This document shows, one piece after another, positions 1 through 5,839 of a stretch of 15,466 bases of DNA. Under the pieces are notes generated by a model that was not told where the DNA came from, searched no databases, and saw only the letters and a list, made by a program, of their open reading frames with translations. The first letter of the stretch is position 1; each line of letters starts with the position of its first letter. The stretch is from Lachnospiraceae bacterium UBA3850 (GTDB taxonomy: Bacteria; Bacillota; Clostridia; Lachnospirales; Lachnospiraceae): positions 1 through 15,466 of the forward strand of contig DGHK01000026.1 in assembly GCA_002392655.1 (NCBI GenBank), read 5' to 3'. A program made the translations under genes and the position numbers.

Positions 1-345
1 CATATGAACCAGGATCAAACAGGTTTTGGTGCATTTGATGGCGAACGTATCATTGGCTTCGCAACCGTATCACACGACATATTTGGAGAAACAGCAAATT
101 ATGTGGAACTGGTCTGTTTTCAAGTTTCAGAGGATTATCGCCACCAGGGCATTGGAAAGAAACTCTTTACAATGATCTGTGAAGAGGCCATGCGGCTTGG
201 AGCAGATAAGCTGTACATATCCGGTCATTCCTCAAAAGAATCACAGGCAGCGTACCAAGCACTTGGATGCAGGCACGCAGATGAAATTAATAAGATTCTG
301 GCTGAGAAGGAGCCATTTGACGTACAGTTGGAATATATATTATAG
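1..345 (+). CDS. GNAT-family N-acetyltransferase, 5' end cut by window
   Basis: The frame is open from the first base and ends at a TAA at 343-345. The visible 113 residues (counted from the ATG at base 4) hold the acetyl-CoA binding core of the GNAT fold: strand beta-4 (about residues 33-43, ending VCFQVS), then the pyrophosphate loop YRHQGIGKKL (45-54) with R-x-x-G-x-G, then the helix and the AAYQALGC segment (82-89) typical of motif B. GNAT proteins usually have 140-170 residues, with about 50 ahead of this point, so the true start probably lies outside the window and the ATG at base 4 is internal. The substrate is unknown. It is 24 bases from the next acetyltransferase gene and is probably co-transcribed with it. 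Confidence 0.8.
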   Translation, partial: HMNQDQTGFGAFDGERIIGFATVSHDIFGETANYVELVCFQVSEDYRHQGIGKKLFTMICEEAMRLGADKLYISGHSSKESQAAYQALGCRHADEINKILAEKEPFDVQLEYIL

Positions 346-369
346 TTTCGTACTAATGAGGATTTAAAC

Positions 370-888
370 ATGACAGAGACAGAAAGGCTCCTTTTACGGG
401 AGTATACAATGGATGATTTCGATGCATTATATGAAATAATGTCAGATCCTGAAACTATGCAGCATTATCCGGCCCCTTTTGATGAAGCACGAACACGGCG
501 ATGGATTGAATGGAATATAGAAAACTATGAACAGTATGGTTTTGGTCTGTGGGCAGTAGTGCTGAAAGAAACAGGAATGTTTATTGGTGATTGTGGCATT
601 ACTATCCAGAATATTGATGGTGATATGCTTCCTGAAATTGGATATCACATAAATAAAAGATATTGGAGGCAAGGCTTTGCAAAGGAAGCGTCAATCGCAG
701 TTCGCAACTGGGGATTTCGTAATACTGAGTACAAAACAATTTATTCATATATGAAATATACTAATATAGGTTCTTACTCTACAGCGATTGCCAATGGAAT
801 GAAGAAGGTAAAAGAATATTCGGATCCTAAGAATCAAATCTCCTATGCATACGCTATTACAAGAGAAGAATGGGAGAAAATGAAGTAA
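370..888 (+). CDS. GNAT-family N-acetyltransferase, RimJ/RimL type
   Basis: This complete 172-residue protein opens with TERLLLREYTMDDFDAL, the usual start of the RimJ/RimL (Acetyltransf_3) branch. That branch transfers acetyl from acetyl-CoA to an amino group on a protein N-terminus, ribosomal protein, antibiotic or small amine. The acetyl-CoA loop is the RYWRQGFAKEA segment at about 97-107, after the LPEIGYHINK strand (87-96). The C-terminus SYAYAITREEWEKMK is a normal end for the family, so the gene looks intact. GAGG eight bases before the ATG sets the start. It lies 24 bases after another GNAT gene. The substrate cannot be named from sequence. Confidence 0.85.
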   Translation: MTETERLLLREYTMDDFDALYEIMSDPETMQHYPAPFDEARTRRWIEWNIENYEQYGFGLWAVVLKETGMFIGDCGITIQNIDGDMLPEIGYHINKRYWRQGFAKEASIAVRNWGFRNTEYKTIYSYMKYTNIGSYSTAIANGMKKVKEYSDPKNQISYAYAITREEWEKMK

Positions 889-900
889 TTTAGAGTACAC

Positions 901-1017
901 ATGAAAGACTGTGCATACATAACTAAGCAACCCAGGGGCATTTTTACTTCAGTAGGTAAGCTTGTAGACAGTAAGATTTTAACGGAAGACGCTGTAATAA
1001 TCACTAAGGAGATTTAA
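901..1017 (+). CDS. Possible 38-residue ORF or gene remnant
   Basis: An ATG at 901 opens a 38-codon frame ending in TAA at 1015-1017, with protein start MKDCAYITKQPRGIFTSVG. It is in the same frame as the acetyltransferase that stops at 886-888, with only four sense codons between that stop and this ATG. No good ribosome site precedes it. The residue mix looks protein-like (a PRGIFTSVGKLVD stretch), but I do not recognise a family. It could be a real small protein, the remains of a decayed gene, or chance. The candidate competing arm of the downstream terminator (987-992) lies inside it. Confidence 0.25.
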   Translation: MKDCAYITKQPRGIFTSVGKLVDSKILTEDAVIITKEI

Positions 1018-1049
1018 CCGGAAGGTAATTAAATAATTACTGCGATAAG

Positions 1050-1089
1050 GCGTCTATGATGAGTTACCTCTACTCATAGACGCTTTTTT
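1050..1089 (+). terminator. Intrinsic terminator, possibly attenuated
   Basis: A perfect 10-bp stem pairs GCGTCTATGA (1050-1059) with TCATAGACGC (1074-1083) around a 14-base loop and is followed by six T residues (1084-1089). It is oriented to end + strand transcripts coming from the acetyltransferase genes. AGACGC at 987-992 could pair with 1050-1055 instead, and a small 6-bp hairpin (1025-1030 with 1035-1040) sits between them, so an alternative fold that disrupts the terminator is possible. Confidence 0.75.
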
Positions 1090-1115
1090 CATCTGTTCAG
1101 AATACATGAACAAGA

Positions 1116-1152
1116 GGCAATAATTTGAGCTTTTTTTGTAAAAATTATGGCC
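1116..1152 (+). repeat. 37-nt AT-rich dyad element, copy A
   Basis: The left arm GGCAATAATTT (1116-1126) is the near-reverse complement of the right arm AAATTATGGCC (1142-1152), with one mismatch in 11, around a T-rich centre. A run of T follows the right arm. It aligns without gaps to copies B and C. Confidence 0.6.
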
Positions 1153-1198
1153 TTTTTTGCTTGAATTGCTTCTGATTTGCGATATTTTGAAACTTCAA

Positions 1199-1235
1199 AG
1201 CAATAAATCTGAGATTTTTCTTTAAAATTATGGCC
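1199..1235 (+). repeat. 37-nt AT-rich dyad element, copy B
   Basis: It has the same length as copy A and about 26 of 37 positions match. The right arm AAAATTATGGCC (1224-1235) is identical to that of copy A, while the left arm (1199-1209) is degraded. Bases 1222-1235 also pair perfectly over 14 bp with 1262-1275 at the start of copy C. Confidence 0.6.
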
Positions 1236-1261
1236 TTTTTCGAACTTGTCCACCTAAAGCG

Positions 1262-1298
1262 GGCCATAATTTTAACACTTTTTGTCAGAATTATGGCT
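1262..1298 (+). repeat. 37-nt AT-rich dyad element, copy C
   Basis: The left arm GGCCATAATTTT (1262-1273) is the exact reverse complement of the right arms of copies A and B. The right arm (1288-1298) closes a 9-bp stem (1263-1271 with 1289-1297). Copies A-B and B-C are separated by 46 and 26 unique bases. Confidence 0.6.
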
Positions 1299-1303
1299 TT
1301 ATT

Positions 1304-1363
1304 GCCCTAGTCCTCGCCCTAGCTCTCGCCCTAGTCCTAGTCCTAGCCCTAGCCCTCGCTCCA
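1304..1363 (+). repeat. Ten tandem degenerate hexamers, consensus GYCCTM
   Basis: Ten uninterrupted 6-base units run from 1304 to 1363. Most are GCCCTA, GTCCTA, GCCCTC or GTCCTC, with one GCTCTC and a final GCTCCA. The other strand reads KAGGRC units. The array is imperfect, lies outside any gene, and differs sharply in composition from the AT-rich sequence on its left. Confidence 0.85.
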
Positions 1364-1384
1364 AAATTCAAGTCCGATAGCTTC

Positions 1385-1410
1385 AAGAAATGAGAAACTT
1401 CTCATTTCTT
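1385..1410. terminator. Hairpin overlapping the frdB stop codon
   Basis: AAGAAATGAGA (1385-1395) pairs with TCTCATTTCTT (1400-1410) in a perfect 11-bp stem with a four-base loop. On the + strand a short T-run follows directly. On the - strand only TTTCTT near the stem base can serve as a U-tract, so termination of the frd operon here would be weak. The stop codon of the iron-sulfur subunit gene (1402-1404) lies inside one arm. Confidence 0.55.
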
Positions 1411-2079
1411 TTTGTTCAGTTTACCTATAGATGAAAGGGTTGGAATATTCATCGGGCAGACTTCCATGCATGCAAAGGATTTGGAGCAGGTTTTTCCGAA
1501 ATGTTCCTTGTAAAAATCTCTTACGGTTTTTGATTTGTCTTTGTTTCTTGATGCGACCAGGTAACAGTCATTGGCAAAGAGTGCACCGAAAAAGGATGCT
1601 CCATTTACATAGTTTGGACATACCTCCAGACAGAGACCGCACTTGAGACATTTGGCTATGTCATACTGTTGATCGTGGTCGCCGGAGTCTGAGGGGCTAT
1701 ACTGTTCGATATAGGTATCAGTTTTGGTCAGATTCTCCTGAATGACTGACCTATCGACCATCAGATCCTTTATCACGGGAAATTTTCTTAGTGGTCGGAT
1801 TTCAATCGGAGTTTTTTTGATATCCTTGATAAATGTATCACAAGCGAGTGCAGGAACGTTATTTATAACCATTGCACAGGCTCCGCAGACTCCTTGAAGA
1901 CATGAACATTCCCATGCTATTCGTGTGGTCTTGTTTCCCTGGTCATCTATGATGTCATCATTATAATTCAGATGATCCAGAAGACCGGCTATAGATATAT
2001 CAGTGGGACCATCATAATCGAAGGTTTCCCAATAGCTTTCGGATGCAGGGTTTTCCTGCCGAAGTATTTTAACTTTCAT
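1402..2079 (-). CDS. frdB: Fumarate reductase/succinate dehydrogenase iron-sulfur subunit
   Basis: This 225-residue electron-transfer subunit links the flavoprotein to the membrane cytochrome b. All cluster ligands are visible: [2Fe-2S] at C60, C65, C68 and C80 (C-x4-C-x2-C-x11-C), then C144, C147, C150 and C154-P, then C198, C204 and C208-P. The last seven form the usual shared [4Fe-4S]/[3Fe-4S] set. The ATG at 2077-2079 is chosen over an in-frame ATG 18 bases upstream because AAGGAG lies seven bases before it. It overlaps the 3' end of the flavoprotein gene by 11 bases, so translational coupling is likely. It is slightly short for the family (usually 230-250) and has an extra Cys at 58. It is the last gene of the operon. 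Confidence 0.92.
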   Translation of the reverse strand: MKVKILRQENPASESYWETFDYDGPTDISIAGLLDHLNYNDDIIDDQGNKTTRIAWECSCLQGVCGACAMVINNVPALACDTFIKDIKKTPIEIRPLRKFPVIKDLMVDRSVIQENLTKTDTYIEQYSPSDSGDHDQQYDIAKCLKCGLCLEVCPNYVNGASFFGALFANDCYLVASRNKDKSKTVRDFYKEHFGKTCSKSFACMEVCPMNIPTLSSIGKLNKKK

Positions 2080-3742
2080 ATAGATGCTCCTTATCAAACA
2101 TTATATGGTAGCTTCCTTCATCGTAGCTTATCAGAGTCGAGTAGGCTAATGCCGGGTCCATATCAGGATGGTCGATTCTGAAATGTGATCCTCGGCTTTC
2201 AGTTCTGTTCTTAGCACATTCCAGCGCGGCTTTCGCAAGAGACAGTATGGCCATCAGACTGTAATTATGGTAGGCATTAACGCTGCTGTCATAATTCAGC
2301 TTTTCCGAAGTGGCTAGATAATAGTCTACATCGCTGATTCCTTTTTCGATATCCTCTTCACTACGTAGAACTCCCATATATCTCTCCATTGTTTCGGCGA
2401 GCATATCACGTATATACATAACAGGAAAAGAGCTTTCTGTTTTATTTCTCTCCTTTAGCTTTTTGTTTTGCAGAGATAGATAATTATCAAATTCATCCTT
2501 AATCGAACTTGATAATTCGTTTAATGCTTTATGATCTGTAAATCTGCTGCTTATTTCTTCTGCAGCCTTCCAGCCACTATGAATCGCAGCCAGAAGAGAG
2601 TTACCTCCCAGGCGGTTTGCTCCATGATACATAGATGCGCATTCACCGACTGCAAAGAGGTTTTGGATATTTGTTTCGTGGTTCAGGTGTACTGCCAGAC
2701 CACCCATAAAAAAGTGAACGGATGGTTTAACCGGAATAGGTTCTTTACTTATATCAATTCCGCGATACTTCATACATAAATCCCTGACCTCAGGAAGCTT
2801 CTTGTCTATATCCTTTTTATCAAGAAATGATATATCCAGATATACATCCTCATCCAGAGCAAAGATCTCGCGTGACACTACATCCCTTGTCAGCAGGTTT
2901 CCGTGGGGACCGTATTTGTCCTCCATAAAGTAAACACGATTTTGATCTTTGGTGTAGTATAATCGTCCACCTTCGCCTCTGACGGCTTCGGAGATAAGTA
3001 TCCTCTTTTGTTCTGTTTCCATAGTTGTGGGGTGATACTGGATAAATTCGAGATTCTTTAATAATACACCCTGCGTAAATAGCTTTCCTGCAACATAACC
3101 ATCACATAGAAGTGAACCTGTAGTTTTTCCGAAGAGAGTGTTCTGACCGCCGGATGCAACTATAAGAGCATCTGCATAGACAGACTCGAGCTTCTGTGCG
3201 GTGTCATCATACAGGGCTACGCCGTAGCATATGCCATCCTTTATAAGTGCCGAATGAAAATACTTTCCGAGCTTTCTGGTAATCATGCCGGAAGCCTCGT
3301 AACGTCTGACTTCCATTACAAGTGCACTTACTATCTGCTTTCCGGTTGAGGAACCACAGTAGTAAGACCTTTTATGAGAATGTCCGCCAATAGCTCTCCT
3401 AGAAGGAGTACCGTCTTTTTCTACGGAAAAAACAGTACCAATCTGCTCCAGGTATTTAATTATATTCTCTGAATTCTCGCATAAACCTCTGACAGCTGCT
3501 TGACCTCCCAGATAACTTCCACCCTTAATAGTGTCCTCAACAAAGCTGTCCAGTGAATCGCCCGGTTCCGGGGTTGACAAAATCGCATTGATTCCTCCGG
3601 CAGCCATTACTGACTGGGCTCTTTCTGATGGGAAAGGGGAGACCAGAAGCACGTGCAGTCCGGCCTCTGCACATTTTAATGCAGAAGACATCCCAGCTAT
3701 ACCGCTTCCTATTACGATGACTTTTGTGGATTTATCTACCAT
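2069..3742 (-). CDS. frdA: Fumarate reductase flavoprotein subunit, non-covalent FAD type
   Basis: This 557-residue protein belongs to the FrdA/SdhA/NadB flavoprotein family, which interconverts fumarate and succinate. The FAD Rossmann motif GSGIAGMSSAL is at 12-22. Catalytic residues match E. coli FrdA by local alignment: H237 (QYHPT), S251-E252 (ISEAVRGEGG), R286 (LTRDVVS), H343 (VHFFMGG) and R377 (GANRLGGNSLL). The His that carries covalent FAD in E. coli FrdA (RSHTVAAEGG) is Gln43 here (RAQSVMAAGG). Family knowledge says loss of that bond abolishes succinate oxidation more than fumarate reduction, so I infer a fumarate reductase. Adjacent iron-sulfur and cytochrome b genes argue against L-aspartate oxidase. 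GGAG precedes the ATG by seven bases. Confidence 0.9.
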   Translation of the reverse strand: MVDKSTKVIVIGSGIAGMSSALKCAEAGLHVLLVSPFPSERAQSVMAAGGINAILSTPEPGDSLDSFVEDTIKGGSYLGGQAAVRGLCENSENIIKYLEQIGTVFSVEKDGTPSRRAIGGHSHKRSYYCGSSTGKQIVSALVMEVRRYEASGMITRKLGKYFHSALIKDGICYGVALYDDTAQKLESVYADALIVASGGQNTLFGKTTGSLLCDGYVAGKLFTQGVLLKNLEFIQYHPTTMETEQKRILISEAVRGEGGRLYYTKDQNRVYFMEDKYGPHGNLLTRDVVSREIFALDEDVYLDISFLDKKDIDKKLPEVRDLCMKYRGIDISKEPIPVKPSVHFFMGGLAVHLNHETNIQNLFAVGECASMYHGANRLGGNSLLAAIHSGWKAAEEISSRFTDHKALNELSSSIKDEFDNYLSLQNKKLKERNKTESSFPVMYIRDMLAETMERYMGVLRSEEDIEKGISDVDYYLATSEKLNYDSSVNAYHNYSLMAILSLAKAALECAKNRTESRGSHFRIDHPDMDPALAYSTLISYDEGSYHIMFDKEHLYES

Positions 3743-3753
3743 ATTCTTCTCCG

Positions 3754-4314
3754 TTAATGAAGGAACATAATTACCTGACCTTTTACAACAGCGTAAACAG
3801 ATATAACAAAGATAATCCCGTTTAGAATGAAAATCACAGTATCCATCTTATTACGGACAGATTCAGACGTCAGTATACCAAGCGTCACAAGACCGTTTGT
3901 AAATGATACTGATATATGGGTGATAACGACGCCAAAGAAAAGAATTTCGGCTATGATCAAAAGAATGATAAAGAAATTATGTCCTCCGGCGGCACATTTA
4001 CTCATTAAAGTAAATGTATTGATGTGTAGTATAAGTAGCGGAAAAATAAGTGCAGCAGATAATCTCTGCAGAATAGTGCGAAGATTTTTCTTCGGATAAA
4101 GATTCAGACTGCTTCCATCTTTTTGCATAAAAACAGTCATCATTCCGCAGACCGCATGGAGACATACGAGTACCATAAATGGAATGGCGAAAATCATTTT
4201 TAAGAACGGGTTATAATACATAGTTAGATATGAATACACGCTGAAGCCAATATGCAAAAGCATAAAAAGAATAGTTAAAAGTCCGAGTGTGGCATTGATT
4301 TTTTTTAGTTTCAT
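3754..4314 (-). CDS. frdC: Fumarate reductase/succinate dehydrogenase cytochrome b subunit
   Basis: This 186-residue protein has five hydrophobic helices, at about 8-30, 40-63, 84-105, 113-135 and 158-178. That is the pattern of single-chain, di-heme cytochrome b anchors. Candidate heme-ligand histidines lie within helices at H21, H53, H97 and H133. It should anchor the FrdAB dimer and exchange electrons with a quinone pool. Sequence similarity of this subunit is always weak, so the call rests on topology, histidines and being 11 bases upstream of the flavoprotein gene. AAGGTGAG lies a few bases before the ATG. A perfect hairpin (4333-4356) separates it from the carrier protein gene. Confidence 0.82.
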   Translation of the reverse strand: MKLKKINATLGLLTILFMLLHIGFSVYSYLTMYYNPFLKMIFAIPFMVLVCLHAVCGMMTVFMQKDGSSLNLYPKKNLRTILQRLSAALIFPLLILHINTFTLMSKCAAGGHNFFIILLIIAEILFFGVVITHISVSFTNGLVTLGILTSESVRNKMDTVIFILNGIIFVISVYAVVKGQVIMFLH

Positions 4315-4332
4315 AAAATCTCACCTTCGTAA

Positions 4333-4356
4333 TTTGGGGCAGAAAACTGCCCCAAA
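4333..4356 (-). other. Intercistronic hairpin between carrier-protein and frd genes
   Basis: TTTGGGGCAG (4333-4342) and CTGCCCCAAA (4347-4356) form a perfect, GC-rich 10-bp stem with a four-base loop. On the - strand it is followed by ATTACG rather than a U-run, so it is not a normal terminator. It may be a leaky terminator, an mRNA processing or stability element, or a boundary that makes frd expression differ from the upstream genes. Confidence 0.6.
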
Positions 4357-4377
4357 GTTTGATACTAATACTACGAT

Positions 4378-4602
4378 TTATTCAGAAAGATCCTGAACCA
4401 TTTCCCAAAGAGCTTCAGCTGAATTGAAGTTTTCAGGAACAAGCTCTGCAGGAGATATAGTTATATCATATTCATCCTCTAAAGCTGCCACAAGTGATAT
4501 GATGGCAAATGAGTCCAGTATGTTATCGTCTACAAGAGTAGTGCAGTTTTCAACATCTTCTCCCGGAATTATCTCCTCTAAGATTTCAAGTAGTCTATCC
4601 AT
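4378..4602 (-). CDS. Acyl/aminoacyl carrier protein, DltC-like
   Basis: This 74-residue acidic carrier protein has the phosphopantetheine attachment motif LDSF, with Ser31 as the modified residue. The segment ILDSFAIISLVAALEDEYDI corresponds to LLDSFGTVELLLAIENRFDI of Bacillus DltC as I recall it, and length and spacing also fit DltC (about 78 residues). The ATG at 4600-4602 is preceded by GGAGG with five bases spacing. A longer open frame upstream belongs to the overlapping decarboxylase gene. It overlaps the decarboxylase stop by eight bases, so translation is coupled. It should hold the amino acid activated by the DltA-like ligase as a thioester. Confidence 0.88.
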   Translation of the reverse strand: MDRLLEILEEIIPGEDVENCTTLVDDNILDSFAIISLVAALEDEYDITISPAELVPENFNSAEALWEMVQDLSE

Positions 4603-5818
4603 GGTAACCTCCATTATATATATTTGTTTCAGTGTGTTTACGTACCAGTTTTTCTGAGCCGTTAATGTCCCTGATAACAATAGCAGGCAGGTCACGACTG
4701 AGAAAAAGTGCGATGCCCTCAGTAGCTGCATAGGCACCAGTTAGATTGAAACATAGAGTATCGCCGATGTCAAGCCTACGGAGTGAAATCCTTCTGACTA
4801 GGATATCATTTACTGAACAGAGCGAACCGGCGAGAACGTAGTCACGAGAATCGTTTTCTTCGCCTGTTTCTGATTCTGCAGCCTCCTGCTTAGGTATAAG
4901 CTCTATAGGCGGAACCTTCATCCCAGACATGCTTCCGTAGTAGGTTATCTGGTGCAGACCGCCTTCAAGGACGGCGTAGTTAATTCCATCGTTTTCCTTC
5001 ACATCAGCAACTCCGGTATAGTATTTTCCGCAGGTTGCTGCGATGTAGCGGCCATATTCAAATGTAATTTCCCGGAAGCTGTTTCGAAGCCCCGTCCTCT
5101 CCACTACATCCATAAGCAAAGCGAGGTCAGATTCATTATACCTGAAGAGCGATTCAGCTGTATCCTGATCTGACTTAAAATAATCTATTACAAGTCCAGG
5201 ACCATATTCCAAGGCGAGCTCCTGTGAGAGGGCTTCACTAAGTGTCCTTCCGTATTCAGTAAGCTCAGTCAGTTCATTTTCTATCTTTTTTATATTCTTC
5301 TGAGTTCCGGAGAAGAAGTGGATTCCGACAAGCGTCAGGTGCTCCGAATCTATAACATTTTTACAGAGCTCTTCTAAAGTACTCTTATCAACTCCGAACT
5401 GGTTGCCTGAGGTAAGACGCACAAAACATCTCAGACTATCATCACTGGAAAGCTCTTTAGATACTTTATCGAGAATCCTGAAATGCTCAGGTGATTCTAT
5501 GGTAAAAAGACCGGCAGAACCGCCCATAGAGAGGATTCTTTTCATAGACTCCTCTGTTTTGTTTACTCCCGATACGAGTATCTTCTCGGGACTTATTCCG
5601 TCACGCAGACATATCTCATATTCTCCGGGAGAACAGACCTCAAGTCTGTCGACATACGGAGCTATATAGCCAGCGAGGAGAGGAGCGGCCTTCATGGCGT
5701 AGCATAGACCTATATCCTTCTGATATGCTCTCATCATATCGACTCTTTTTTTCAGCTCCGGAATATCATAGAGATAAAATGGCGTTTTGTACTTATTTAT
5801 TAATTCCTGATTCTTCAT
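4595..5818 (-). CDS. Fold-type III PLP-dependent decarboxylase, LysA/BtrK-like
   Basis: This 407-residue protein has the alanine-racemase-type barrel plus beta domain of the diaminopimelate/ornithine decarboxylase family. PLP should bind Lys43 (CYAMKAAP). Other hallmarks are FGVD (141-144), H167 in GIHFFSG, E254-Y-G-R257 (EPGR in LysA), GGLHQ (286-290), C334 in GSLCSVND and Y363 in GAYAATEG. The Glu of the LysA CESGD motif, which helps hold diaminopimelate, is Ser here, so lysine synthesis is unlikely. The GGLHQ and GAY segments look more like carrier-protein or secondary-metabolism decarboxylases such as BtrK, which decarboxylates carrier-bound glutamate. It lies between a ligase and a carrier protein gene, overlapping the latter. 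GGAG lies eight bases before the ATG. A racemase role is the main alternative. Confidence 0.85.
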   Translation of the reverse strand: MKNQELINKYKTPFYLYDIPELKKRVDMMRAYQKDIGLCYAMKAAPLLAGYIAPYVDRLEVCSPGEYEICLRDGISPEKILVSGVNKTEESMKRILSMGGSAGLFTIESPEHFRILDKVSKELSSDDSLRCFVRLTSGNQFGVDKSTLEELCKNVIDSEHLTLVGIHFFSGTQKNIKKIENELTELTEYGRTLSEALSQELALEYGPGLVIDYFKSDQDTAESLFRYNESDLALLMDVVERTGLRNSFREITFEYGRYIAATCGKYYTGVADVKENDGINYAVLEGGLHQITYYGSMSGMKVPPIELIPKQEAAESETGEENDSRDYVLAGSLCSVNDILVRRISLRRLDIGDTLCFNLTGAYAATEGIALFLSRDLPAIVIRDINGSEKLVRKHTETNIYNGGYHG

Positions 5819-5839
5819 CTTATATCTCCGAGTGTATAA

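Larger units (their letters stand above)
889..1401. other. Structure-rich convergent intergenic region
   Basis: These 513 bases separate the + strand acetyltransferases from the - strand fumarate reductase genes and contain no convincing full-length gene. From left to right they hold a weak 38-codon ORF (901-1017), a hairpin plus T-run (1050-1089) with a competing arm at 987-992, three 37-nt AT-rich dyad elements (1116-1298), ten degenerate hexamers (1304-1363) and a hairpin (1385-1410). Each is listed separately. Base composition changes abruptly from AT-rich to CT-rich at about 1304. Confidence 0.7.

Noticed and set aside
1116..1298. Three equal-length 37-nt repeats with unique spacers as a CRISPR array
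   Set aside because: The repeats are only about two-thirds identical, the spacers differ in length (46 and 26), and there are no cas genes nearby.
1304..1363. Hexamer array as telomere-like repeats
   Set aside because: The G-rich strand resembles TAGGGC, but the units are degenerate, few and internal to a bacterial gene layout; nothing indicates a replicon end.
2080..2097. Upstream ATG for the iron-sulfur subunit
   Set aside because: No ribosome site precedes it, while AAGGAG fits the ATG at 2079.
2069..3742. L-aspartate oxidase (NadB) as the identity of the flavoprotein
   Set aside because: It also lacks the covalent-FAD His, but the neighbouring three-cluster iron-sulfur and five-helix cytochrome genes form a fumarate reductase complex and no nadA or nadC is present.
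4603..4737. Longer 119-residue start for the carrier protein
   Set aside because: The extra 45 residues lie inside the decarboxylase gene in another frame and look hydrophobic and random. GGAGG immediately precedes the inner ATG at 4602.
4595..5818. Diaminopimelate decarboxylase LysA as the straightforward call
   Set aside because: The CESGD Glu is missing and the gene is embedded between ligase and carrier genes with overlapping translation.
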